Positions 52,095 to 63,960 of a stretch of DNA of 64,000 nucleotides are shown here, piece by piece. Both the position numbers and the translations under genes were made by a program. The notes beneath the pieces were generated by a model. That model did not search any database. It was not told the origin of the DNA and saw only the letters and a program-made list of their open reading frames with translations. The number at the start of each line of letters is the position of its first letter. The stretch's first letter is position 1. The DNA is taken from the NCBI GenBank assembly GCA_032209605.1, contig JASFXZ010000004.1, positions 36,676,401 through 36,740,400 of the forward strand, read 5' to 3'. The DNA is from Mactromeris polynyma. Lineage: Eukaryota; Mollusca; Bivalvia; Venerida; Mactridae.

Positions 52095-52560
52095 GTTTAC
52101 TGCATGCCGTATAGTTGGATATTTCTGTTTACCACATGGCGTATAGTTGGATATTTCTGTTTACCACATGGCGTATAGTTGGATATTTCTGTTTACCACA
52201 TGGCGTATAGTTGGATATTTCTGTTTACCACATGGCGTATAGTTGGATATTTCTGTTTACCACATGGCGTATAGTTGGATATTTCTGTTTACCACATGGC
52301 GTATAGTTGGATATTTCTGATTACCACATGCCGTATAAGTTTATATTTCTGTTTACTGCATGCCGTATACGTGGATAGTTCTGTTTACCGCATGTCGTTT
52401 AAGTTTATATTCCTGTTTACCGCATGTCGTATAAGTTTATATTTCTGTTTACTGCATGCCGTATACGTGGATAGTTCTGTTTACCGCATGTCGTTTAAGT
52501 TTATATTCCTGTTTACCGCATGTCGTATAAGTTGATATTTCTGTTTACCGCATGCCGTAT
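52095..52560. repeat. 32-bp minisatellite, about 14 copies
   Basis: The unit contains GGATATTTCTGTTTACCACA and TGGCGTATAGTT. The right half carries variants (TGCCGTATACGTGG, TGTCGTATAAGTTT). A/B flanks elsewhere have a single related segment (TATTTCTGTTAACCGCGTGC near 7,777), so the array arose locally in this interval. Confidence 0.9.
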
Positions 52561-53629
52561 AAGTGGTAATAGTGTTCGACATGGAAATGTTTGCGCATTA
52601 TGTGATTTGCAAAACAGTCGCGAAAAATAACAGATAAGTTTCTGTCCCCCAGAATCGTATATTTACGTACTGGAAATCTATTAAAACTAACAATATTCAT
52701 TTCCGGGATTCGCAAACATATCTGTCCTCGATACGTCTGAAATCGCCGATTTATGTTTTTTTTGCGGCTCGCGGAAATAGCCACTTATACAGTAATTGTG
52801 CAGCCTTGCGACAGTATGCAATGTATATATATGTTTATATACATATCAGTTATATAATTTGTATTTCATTGTTGTATCACGCTTTAATAAATGGTTTCAA
52901 ACTTTTGTTTGTTCAATATTTTATATTGATACAATGCATTTCTATGAAGTATGATGAGATATTAACATAACATGAGTGGCCGTCTGATATACGTGTGAAC
53001 TTAATGATAGAAAAATAAATGATATAAATTGATTGACGAAAAGGAACTTTCGATGAGTTTTTATTGTATGATGTACAGTAAAACCTCAATAATAAGACCA
53101 TTCTTGGGACTCTTGAGATTGAATAAAGAGCTAAACAGTGAAAATGGATTTTAAAGATGTGTTCCTAATTTTGAGGTGGTCATTAAATGAGGTTTTACTG
53201 TATTTAACTTTATTTATTTAAAGTGCACCCGTGTCGTGTGCAATATGTCTCTTTCTGTTCAACATACCGTTTGGTTATGAGGTCAGATTGTAATGACTGA
53301 ATCATTCAGTTGTAAAGAGAAACACTTCAAATTAAATATTGAGGCAATTCGAGCACCAACTACAGTGACTATGGTGACTATGGTTGATGATAAAATTCAG
53401 TCGGGTCTAGTTACCTCTTCGATAGTGGAGGTTTGAATACTATATAGTGGTGTTCCGAACATTAACTATGGCTCAACAATTCCTAAATACTGTAATACAC
53501 TTTGGAAAGTAAAAACACACCACAATAATCAATGAACAATAGTTTACACTATCTAACATTAAATATATACCATGTTCACAAGAAAGCAAAACATACACTG
53601 TATTAAGAACCATAGCTGAAATTAGTGAT
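52561..53629. other. Intergenic, unit-conserved with one MITE
   Basis: Resembles 7.8-9.1 kb. No gene is supported. Confidence 0.45.
53076..53200. mobile_element. 125-bp MITE, pogo/Tc1-like
   Basis: Ends are CAGTAAAACCTCA and its inverted copy, with TA on both sides (53,074-53,075 and 53,201-53,202). The terminal sequence resembles pogo/Tigger-type ends. A second, reversed and end-damaged copy is at 63,164-63,290. Confidence 0.65.
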
Positions 53630-54432
53630 TCCATACATAAAACATCCCACTTAACCTTCTAAATGGGTGATTTCATATATAAAACATCCCACGTAACCTT
53701 CTAAATGGGTGATTTTATATATAAAACATCCCACGTAACCTTCCAAAATGAGTGATTGCATATATAAATCATACAACATACCTTCCAAATAGGTGATTTC
53801 ATATATAAAACATTCCACAAAACCTTCCGAAATGAGTGATTTCATATGTAAAACATCCCACATAACCTTCTAAAATGAGTGATTTCATATATAAAACATC
53901 CCACATAACCTTCTAAAATGAGTGATTTCATATATAAAACATCCCACATAACCTTCTAAAATGAGTGATTTCATATATAAAACATCCCACATAACCTTCT
54001 AAAATGAGTGATTTCATATATAAAACATCCCAAATAACCTTCCAAAATGAGTGATTTCATATATAAAACTTCACACTCAACCTTTCAAATGAGAGATTTC
54101 ATATATAAAACTTCACACTCAACCTTTCAAATGAGTGATTTCATATATAAAACTTCACACTCAACCTTTCAAATGAGAGATTTCATATATAAAACTTCAC
54201 ACTCTATCTTTCAAATGAGTTATTTCATATATAAACTTCACACTCAACCTTTCAAATGAGAGATTTCATATATAAAACTTCACACTCAACCTTTCAAATG
54301 AGTGATTTCATATATAAACTTCACACTCAACCTTTCAAATGAGAGATTTCATATATAAAACTTCACACTCTATCTTTCAAATGAGTTATTTCATATATAA
54401 ACTTCACATTCAACCTTTCAAGTGAGTGATTT
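53630..54432. repeat. 43-bp then 42-bp minisatellite, about 18 copies
   Basis: The left part has 43-bp units with ATGAGTGATTTCATATATAA and CATCCCACATAACCTTC. The right part has 42-bp units with CTTCACACTCAACCTTTC, alternating GAGTGATT and GAGAGATT. The 42-bp period keeps a frame open, giving a spurious 70-codon frame with a 14-residue repeat. It is absent from the other intergenic units. Confidence 0.92.
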
Positions 54433-56411
54433 TATGTAAAGATGTTTTCATTGTTTATAAAATGTACAAATTGAAAAAAGTTTCTATTGTCATATAAAAT
54501 ACACAAATACCAGGAATCAGACTGAACACATTACATGAAATATGTACTTACACTACCATCCAAGTAAACGATCGTTACTAAACTTGGAGAACTTTCTTTT
54601 AAATGTGTCATGTAAAATATTTTGATTAACATTAATCCATATAAATTAATACTAATAAGTTTCTTGTTATGTGATTTGTTCAATTAAATTTAAAATATTA
54701 CTCAGAATGAAAAATATACGAATACAAATACATATAATACAATAACGAATAGTATCACTTGGTTGTACTCTAGAAAAGGAAATATGAACGACTTTGTTGT
54801 GATATCTGCACATTATTTCATCAGTAATTGCATATAAATATTGAAGAAGTGCTGAAAATGAAATACTTTAATTTTCATCGCGACACATTGGTATTAAAAG
54901 AAAAGCAAAATTTTAATATTATTGGTAAAATGTACTTATTTTTTAACACAAAACGAGTCTTTAACCTGAAGTGGTTTATATGCTTGTACATACGTTAAGG
55001 AATATTGTAACAGAAGTTGTGGCAGAAAATGTCGCATTCACACGCCAATGCCTCCCCTCACAGATCTCAGGGAAACGTAGATCGTCACAACACCTTTTTT
55101 CCTACTTACAATCTTTAAAAAAATTGTTGATGATATAACATTCGTTACCGTCCTCAGTGGCCGAGTGATTAAGACATCCGCCTTGGGAGCGGGAGCTCGA
55201 AGGTTAGAATCCCGGTAGGGTTCCGTTTTAATAATGATGGTTGGTGAGTCGCCAGCAAGATAAATAAGGTTAACGTGCGCCTATCTGCCTAGTGCTTGGC
55301 ATCAAAGAAAAGGGACCGGGAAGTAAATGTGCTCAGAAAGTAGGTGTCTCATAATTCAGAAATGGCTGGCCCTTCAAATATTCACTATAATAAATAAACA
55401 CTTTACTTTGTCGTTATGAAGCAATTAAGCAAGTAATGGTAATGTTACACAGCAATAACAAAATATGTATTATTTGCTCTGTCGCCTTTTTTCATTTTCT
55501 TACATAAGTTCGTGTACAAAAAGCAGTTCTTTCTTGGCATAAACATGCATATAGTCTCTTAAAATCAAAACAGACAGTTCATTATTGTAATCAACATGAC
55601 TGACATGAAATGTACATAAACAATTTTCCAAATGTTTTGATGAATACATACTGAATTTCTATGCGATGTCTTTCTCATCTTCAAAAGGTCCGCCGTCAGT
55701 TAGTTAGTTATGCTAAGAAATCCATGTAGAAGCAATACTGTATTATATGTGGGTTGTAAGGACGAGCATTCGTAGCCTTAGGAATATTAAATCACAATCA
55801 CCACAACTCTCATTACCATCGGTAAGGAACGCATATTGTTTTGGTTCCCACTATTTTAATATTTTCTTGAATATGTGTAATAGCGGGCTATAATAAATGT
55901 TAGATTATCTAACAATCATTTCATTGTTTGTATTTTGCTTCATTTTACGTCACAATCGATTGCTTTAATATGAATGGCTTGTTAGAGACTACCGACGCGA
56001 TACTTGTTGTGAGACATGAACATTTAATATCCTATATTAAAAGCATACGTTAGGTCGTCCGTATGTAAAGTATCGTATGACACCGATATTTGTGACTGAT
56101 ATTATTAAATTCGGGATCAATACCAAACTACCATTTGATACTGTAGTCCGATTACCAGGACAATAAGTTATTGCATCGAAGTGGCTGCTGAGTGTTGCTT
56201 TGAAGTTACTGGCGGAATAATTGACAAATTAGAATAACAACGATTGTACTTGAAAGTGTGAATTTAAATATTGACAGAAAACCCAGTTACATTACCTTCG
56301 TATAAGAGGCAGTTTATTTATCAGTTCTGCGGGTGAAGACTGAGAACCAAAAGGCTTAATTTTGAAGAGAAGGATAATAAACGTTGTTTCACGAAGAAAA
56401 AATTATCAGAT
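54433..56411. other. Intergenic and upstream flank of KvB3
   Basis: No gene is supported. A dispersed-repeat fragment lies near 55,010-55,070, a SINE at 55,140-55,400, and the last 400 bp is shared with the regions upstream of KvB1 and KvB2. Confidence 0.45.
55140..55400 (+). repeat. tRNA-derived SINE
   Basis: The head has a class II tRNA-like A box (TGGCCGAGTGATTAAGACA) and a B box (GGTTAGAATCC), then a non-tRNA body and a tail ending AATAAATAAACAC. Acceptor and T stems do not pair, so this is a SINE, not a tRNA gene. Confidence 0.65.
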
Positions 56412-59303
56412 ATGGTTCGTGTTAAAGTAAACGTATCAGGTGTTCTGTATGAGTTTGATAGGAGAATTCTGGAAGGCAGAGAAAATGAAACACTGGCTAA
56501 AATGTGTGATGAAGCAAATAAATCTGTTTCACCGTTGGAACTAGTTGTCGACCGCCCAGTTGAATGTTTCGCCGCCATTCTGAGTTACTACCAGACCGAT
56601 GAATTGCACATGCCACAAACAGTGTGCCCAAAAGCGTTCAAGAAAGAGCTCGAGTTTTGGGGTGTGTTACCCACTGTTCTCGAATCATGCTGTTTATACA
56701 GGTAAATTTAAATTATAAACTACAGTTTATCAGACATATATATTTGGTTTTGCCAAAATAATTGAGCTGAGACTCAACAAATCTGTTTTTACTAACCAAA
56801 ATTATGACGTCGCGTCAGAATGTGAATAATCCTTTAATATTCTGCTCTTCAAATGTAAATTGAGTTGGCAGCCACGACAAAACTAAATTAATGACCAAAA
56901 AATATATAAAAAACTGAAAATGGTAGTTTTGGTCAGTAATTAAAAGTATATTGGTATCGGACGTCCACTTTTCTTTTTATAGCTATTCCAATATTAAGAA
57001 CAAGATGCAAAAGTAAGCTACAGAATGATTGACGTCACGTCAGAAAATAACCTTTAAAAGAATCTTCTGTTCTTCAAATGAAGAAAAATACTTATAATAC
57101 TTATTTCCTCATTCGTTTTATTCTATTAATCACAACATCTTCTGACAAAACACTGAATGTGTGGCGTCAAAACAATGATTGAGAAATATTCGACGTCATA
57201 AACAACGTCACTTATACAGGTTTTGTCGTGGCGCATCTCAATTAATACAAGTATCCGTTTCCAGCGGAATGATTACTGTCGTGGTCAAACCGAATAATCG
57301 GAATTTATACAATAGTGATACATTTGAGTTAATTACTGTCAGTGTAGAATCTAACAAAACTTTAATACCACTTTATCATAATACAAGGCATAAACGCTTG
57401 ATCATTTATTGTCAAAACTTTAAATTTAATTTTAAAGTCTGCTCGCTATTATAAGGGTAGGAATTAACGCTTGATCATTTATTGTCAAAACTTGATTTTT
57501 TAAAGTCTACTAACTCTACATTTAGGTACTATACATTTGTTGACGAGTTTGATACACGCGAGAGATTTCGAGCTGAATCATTCGATGTTACAGCCACTGG
57601 CGGCGACAAAATACCCGTCCGAAATGAAAGTAAAATCACCCGCCTAAGACAGACAATATGGAATATCATCGATTTTCAAGAACGGACATTACGATCAAAG
57701 GTACTTCATAATTGTACTGAATTCTGAGTTAAATACCTTCAGAGCCGCTATTGAATATACCAAGCCAATTTTAAAACTCAATATTCTGTATTTAACAAAC
57801 TGTATTTACTACCATGAATTATGTATTGTATTACGGCTGTACAGGATAAATGGTTTGTTTATGAAGTTTTAGTTATTTGAAAATAAAAGTTTGTTAATTG
57901 CTTTTAATTACTATTTACTTACTTTTAGCGAAATCAAATTACAATATTTCAAGATTTATTTACACAAAGCATAAGTCCCACGGAAGTGGGAAACATTAGC
58001 ATTACAAACAATATGACATAATAAAAACATATAACGTGTGATAATGGAAAAACGGCTACATTAATGTAGTTAATTTACAATCATAGTGGGTAGCCTTTAC
58101 TTACAGTACATTTACAATTTCAGAAAAAGAAAAGAAAACATATATATATTTTTCTTTCTTACCAACCAATAGAACCTCGTATTGGTATTTTTTGTAAAGA
58201 AAGACCATTCGCTTGCGTCCGTGTAACATTGCTAAACAAAAGTTATTGTGATTTTGAATCATTTTCAGATATATCTGGTCTTCATGTTTTCCATGGTATT
58301 ATTATGCATCATGACGCTGGCTTTTAGCACAACGAAATCGTTCCATAGAAATGTTAAAAAATGCGAAATGCTAGAGTACTTGGAGCATTCCGAAAACGAT
58401 TATTATCAGACAGCTTTCCAGCAGTTTGGATCACCAGATTGCACAGATGATGATTACTACTATGAGGAATATATCGACTATAATTATTTTGAATATAACG
58501 ATACATACGGTGATCCCAAAAAGATCGACCTTCCTGCATTAACCGTACGTTTGTTCGTCTTCGATGTTCTCGAATATATAGCTGCAGCGTTCTTCACTGT
58601 GGAATTGTTGCTGCGGTTTGGAACTTGTCCTTCCATACGGAAATTCCTCAAATCAGTTGTTAACATTTTGGATGTATTCGCTGTCCTGGCATTCTACCTA
58701 CAACTCATTATTATTCACGTATTTATGAGAGATCATAAGTATCGGATGAGTTGGATTAAAGCTATTGGATACATGCAGCTGTTTCGCGTGATGCGATTGT
58801 TCCGTATAGCGAAAAATGTGCGCGCAAGCCGCGTGCTCACATTCTCACTGAAATCTAACGCCAAGGACATGATCCTATTGGTCTTATTGATGTTAATTGT
58901 CGTAAGCTTTTTTGGGAGCTTGATTTTCTTTATCGAAAATGGTCAGGCTATTGAATCGATCCCAGAAGCTTGGTACTGGACGGTGATAACCATAACAACG
59001 GTCGGTTACGGCGACGTAACACCTAAAACAGCCGCGGGACGATTTGTGGCCGCTATTGTGTCGATATGCGGAGTACTTTTGTTGTCAATAACGCTACCTA
59101 TCTTTGTTAATAACTTCCTGTCACTTTATCAATATGCAAGTATGGATGAAAGTTTTGAAGTTAATAAAAGTAAACAACAAGTGGGACACATGACAGAAAA
59201 GAAGAACAAAAATACATCCGAGTTGGAATATTTTGAAAGTATTCCGGTAATTGTCAATCTTGAATATAATGAGACCGACAAGGGATGTGGGAATATAGCT
59301 TGA
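56412..59303 (+). CDS. KvB3: Shaw-like voltage-gated K+ channel alpha subunit, intact, distinct tail (3 exons)
   Basis: Exons are 56412-56701, 57526-57700 and 58269-59303, encoding 499 aa with the same phases and splice motifs as KvB2. T1 is almost identical to KvB2 and keeps HX5CX20CC. Exon 2 has YYTFVDEF where the others have YYTFFDEF or YYTFFDDF. S2 carries the usual glutamate (VELL) where the other copies have aspartate (VDLL). S4 has six arginines, the filter is TTVGYGD, and S6 has TLP then VNNF. The NDT sequon in the S1-S2 linker is kept. After S6 the tail diverges completely from the other copies (SMDESFEVNKSK, ending CGNIA), and the 3' flank differs as well. It is a probable K+ channel subunit that could co-assemble with KvB2 through T1. 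Confidence 0.93.
57945..58165 (-). mobile_element. Short LINE 3'-end-like insertion in KvB3 intron 2
   Basis: About 200 bp is absent from intron 2 of KvB2. On the minus strand it ends CTTTGTGTAAATAAATCTTG, which resembles 3' ends of short, 5'-truncated LINE copies. No coding part remains. Confidence 0.4.
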
Positions 59304-60189
59304 TTATCAAGTTCAATGCAATTGTCAGAATTTGTTAGATTTATTGAGCAGAAACATTTCAATACATGCGGTTTTCTTCTTTCTATGCAATGTCTGAATA
59401 GTTCTAGGCACACAACGCTTTTGTACCTGGCTTTCAAGTCAATACAATATTATTGTTCCAAATACACTTGCCTAATTGTTTATTCAATGCATCAGACGTC
59501 GATGATTTTATCTAACTTCGATAACGTGCAAGGATCCTGTTTGGTCCATCGTTCGTGCTTCAACATTTCTTCAGAAGAACTGGATTGAATTTAACCAAAT
59601 TCATCCCGTAGCATCAGCTGCTGGTTGAGAATTTATAACTATACGTATGATTCTCTGTGAGTCGTTCAATGACACGGAACACTGGGTGACACTGCTGATA
59701 AGTAAAAATAATCAATTTCTAAAACAAACATGAATTAAGGAGTACTCGATGGAATTCAAAAGGATTTGGCTGGAACAGCAGGAATTCAGTATAAAACTGT
59801 ATTTCCATGGGTAAAGTGACGGGGTTCATGGATTGAAAATACCTCTTTTCTTCGTAATACATCATACATGTCATCAAGATTTAACTGGAAGTGTCTTCCT
59901 GTGGTATTTCTTTTTTAATCAACCATTTTACCCCAAGCTTTCCCACATAATCTTCCAATGGTTAGATTTTAAAACAGAACAAGTGATGCCACTTTTTTCA
60001 AATGAAATCTCTAACTCCCTTCAGGAATAAAATTGGGAATATTAGAGGTCTCGGACAATTCAATGTATATATATGCATTTTCTTCGATCAAATCTCAACG
60101 ATCGAACATCGTCCCATACGATTGAAAATACACAGTTACACATAGACCGTGTCTAGTTTATCCGGATAATTACAAAATTGAACTATGTA

Positions 60190-60455
60190 TTTTGTTTAAT
60201 GCGGGTTCGAATCCCGGTAGAGCCATTGGCCGATTTTTGTGTTCCTCAAAACATGACTTTATTTCAATATTACTACAGCTGGTTTTAAGTGCTGTGTGGC
60301 GGATATACAAATTCGTCCCGTACTTCGTCCAAAGTGTACTTAACCTTAGGTCGCTGTGCTGTAGTGGTTAGCGCAACGGACCCGCAATCTGTAGATCTGC
60401 GTTAAAATCCCGGTAGCGCTATTGCCCGATTTTTCGTGTTCCTCAAAACATGACT
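60190..60455 (+). repeat. Two tRNA-derived SINE fragments in tandem
   Basis: Two copies of a B-box-like segment (GGTTCGAATCCCGGTAG-type), each followed by CCGATTTTTGTGTTCCTCAA or a close variant, lie near 60,198-60,257 and 60,404-60,455. The second has an A-box-like head (GTAGTGGTTAGCGCAACGG) at about 60,361. Confidence 0.55.
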
Positions 60456-62075
60456 GTATGTTTACATATTCTATGCCTTTAAAGACGTATTCGGGAGTTG
60501 CCATTGCGCAACTTTAATGCGCATGTTCTTTTCGATTAGTGTTATGTTTGCATTGGGTTAAAGACTTATAAGGGAGTAGTTTACTATTTTCTTTTACGAA
60601 GCAAAGCTTTTTCTGAACTTTATAGTCACCAAGCACAATACAAATAATGATATAATTTTGTTTAATTGAAGGATTTCATTATAGTTTTGCAGTTTTCCTT
60701 CTACTTTCTTTTTCTATATACTTTATTATTAAAAACAGAAAAGTCATTGGTATTTAAAATTCTACAGTTGAAATTATAAAATGATCTTCAATAAATATTT
60801 AATACTAACACATTTTATGAAAATGTAAAACGATAATTGGTTACCAAGTGTATTAAGCGTAAAGTTTTTCAACTTTCACTTTCCATATATATTACATTTG
60901 AAACACAACAACACAATCTTTATCTTAAAATCAAGCCAGCTGACCTATTATTTTCATTTCATATTTTCATTCAGACAGTGACTCTCATATAGTATACCAA
61001 GTTGTAAGAAAATCTCTGCGCTAGAAAAAATATAGTAAACTTGTATCGATTTTGCTCTATATGCATATGAAAATTCACGTTTTAAATCTTCATTATCATA
61101 AAATCGACATTCTTGATGGCGCAAATATATTTTATTTCACTAAAGTTGGCATTATTTGCAATACATAAGTCATTTATATCCTAACAAACCGTGGATTGTG
61201 ACAATTTCTGACGTGAAAACATATACATAAAACGTTTTTGATGTATTGAAAGAAAGATCAAGATGTTACAAGAAACGCCACATGCACAAGACACTTCATA
61301 TAATATCTCCCCTATGTTACAAAAAACTTGTTTTACCAAGAAAGCATAAAGATTGAACGCCCAAATTTTGTTGGTATGCATATAAAATATTCTGCTTTGA
61401 AAATATGCAAAACACTCAAAAAGTAAATTTTGCTCATTTGGCCCAATTTTCTCAGTCACAGTCACATATTATGTTGATGTGACTTTGAATGTTTAAGATG
61501 TAATGATAACTTAACTACGAGCATTTTATTAAACTCCGCAGTTTCTAACATGAAAAGATAACTTCATGAATAATTTCGTTTGTATATAGCATGTGTTCAA
61601 GATAACATCTTGAATTATTAACTGTTTATCAATAAGCAGGTCTGAAAGGAAATGCCAACTATAAACTGCACAGTAAAGGAAAATAAATTAATAATATTAT
61701 ATGCATTGACTTGTTTTTCGATCCATATTATTACAGTATTGTATTGTAATATTATATCTGTTGCTATGTGAACAATAACAAAGGTGATTTAAATCCATTT
61801 TAATCCCCGTTAGAATAACAAGAAAGGATTTTATGGAAATTATCAAATCAGGATATTCATATGTATATAAAATGATACTTTGGCTTCACCCTTTTACGAA
61901 CAACCATATAGGATGAAAAGTGAGACTTGAACAGTTTTTGGACATTGTCACTTGAGAGAGGACAACAGTGCTTTAGTTCGTATTGTACTATCAGTCGCTG
62001 GATTAACAATGCTTCAATTATTATTTTATTGATGTTCATATCGTTTGGCTTTGTAAATGGAATCGGCAGAACTTT

Positions 62076-62425
62076 TGTGTCACATTTCATATCTATGTTC
62101 TAGAAAGTGCTCTGCACATGTATGCACACCAACCATCAGGTGACGTTTGGTGAAATACACGAAAGTGAAGGACAATGTCAATCAATGGTATTGTCAGCGT
62201 CATTTCATATTCATACCGAGTTATTTGAGTGCATTGTCGTTTTCGTTCAGTTGTTTTCGCGTCACATTTCATCTCTATGTTCTAGATAGTGCTCTGCACA
62301 TTTATGCAAAGAGATAACATCATCCATCAGGTGACGTGAAGGACAATGTCAATAAATGGCATTGTCAGCACCATTCCATATTCACACCAAGTTATTTGAG
62401 TGCATTGTCGTTTTTGTTCGGTTAT
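62076..62425. repeat. Tandem duplication of about 170-185 bp
   Basis: The segment from about 62,076 (TCACATTTCATATCTATGTT) to 62,255 repeats from 62,262 to 62,425, with about 20 bp lost in the second copy near GGTGACGT. Confidence 0.8.
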
Positions 62426-63163
62426 TACATGTTGTTAAATGAATACACGCTGGCCGTTGTCACCTCTTCTGATTTTGGTACAGTTGTACACTTGTACGTA
62501 TCGTTTCTTGCTCGGCTGTTAAGTTCATTTTATATTGTTATTGTTACTAGTACTTAAATCTGACACTGGGAGTCACTGGCTTTCCATACAATTATTTCCT
62601 TTGTTTGTCTACAGGTTATATGAGTTACGCGATATTTACCTTGCAATATTAGCATGACACTGATACCTATACGAGGCTTCTATAGATATCACGAAGCTGT
62701 TAAATATGTATGGTAAATATTCTTCAAACTATAAATCAACTTGTCAAATACCATATTATGTTGTACATTGTCTGGTTTGTGTTTGATGAAGCTTAGTAAC
62801 AAGCCGAAGTCACATATTCAATTTCCTTGGTTTATTTAAACATTTATTTAATCATATTTTATTTACATTCAATGAAAAACATAATAATACAATACAGTAT
62901 ACAACATTTAGCATACAAACAGTTTGTTCAATAGTTAGTGTAAAAAATATGACACCGAAAGCCAATGACTTATATAGGTATTCTCCTTTATCTAAACATC
63001 TGCTATATGAGATGTTCAATCGGAGCTTTTATCATCTCGCAGTATGTTTTATATGACACATGAATCTTCGGTTTATCGATTTATATTTTGCATTTATACT
63101 CGTGTTTCATGAGCACTATATACTGACAACAAAACTGAAGTCAGTGAACGCGTATATATGTAC

Positions 63164-63290
63164 CACACTTAAAGACCACCTCAAAATTAAGAACACAAAC
63201 TTTACTCTTTATTCGACTTTAACATTAAGATCACATCATTAAATGTTCAATGGTCCTAAGGATGGTCTTATTATTGAGGTTTACTGTATG
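63164..63290 (-). mobile_element. Second copy of the CAGTAAAACCTC MITE, reversed and decayed
   Basis: Reverse complement of the 53,076-53,200 element, with a lost left terminus and a 1-nt deletion in the right one (GAGGTTTACTG). Confidence 0.5.
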
Positions 63291-63769
63291 CAAAATACCA
63301 AAGGGATCATTCAACACCACATGTCTGCCTAGAGTAATAAATACATATAAACGTATATAACAGCTGAGATACTCTCATTTGACGGATTGAAAATATCACT
63401 TCTAGTGGCGTCGCAATGCATGTCACCAAGCTTGCTATATGTTTCAACCAAGGGGAGGTAATATTAGAGGCGTGCAATGTTTAAACAGTTATTATTGCAA
63501 ACTCAGATTAAAATGTTGTTCTGAAAAATCTACTTTAAATGACACAGATAACGCCAAAATAAAGTCGTACATATTCAATGCCATAGCAATGAAGCAAGAA
63601 AGAGACAAACAACTCAACAGTTTTATCCATAATTTACCATTTGTGATATAATGTCGAAAGAATATATATACTGTTAATGAATGAAGAAGTGTGTTTGGAA
63701 TAGACTGAAGTCTTTCATTTTGAAAGAATGGTTCTTTAATGACTTATCCATTATAGTTTGCAATGTTAT

Positions 63770-63960
63770 ACTATTATGAATTGTATATTTGTTATATCAT
63801 TGTGTATATTTTTGTTAATTTATCTCGCTTTAGTAAATGGTTTCAAAACTAGCGTTTGTTCAATAATTTTCTCATGGTCACAAATTGTTTCAAGTTCTAT
63901 GAACATTGACAAGATACTGACACTAAAATGACCATGGTCATAACACTGAATTTTGAGACC
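63770..63960. other. Remnant of the Kv intergenic unit at the window edge
   Basis: The order TTTAGTAAATGG, TTTCAAA, GTTTGTTCAAT and then a GACAAGATACTGACA segment matches the sequence near 8,090-8,190, 43,950-44,045 and 52,885-52,980, which in each case lies upstream of the next Kv gene. Confidence 0.5.

Noticed and set aside
54047..54259. 70-codon frame with a perfect 14-residue repeat
   Set aside because: It is the 42-bp minisatellite read in frame; neighbouring 43-bp units destroy the frame.
55150..55226. Functional tRNA gene (anticodon loop would read TGG)
   Set aside because: Acceptor and T stems do not pair, the B box has a changed base, and a SINE body and tail follow.
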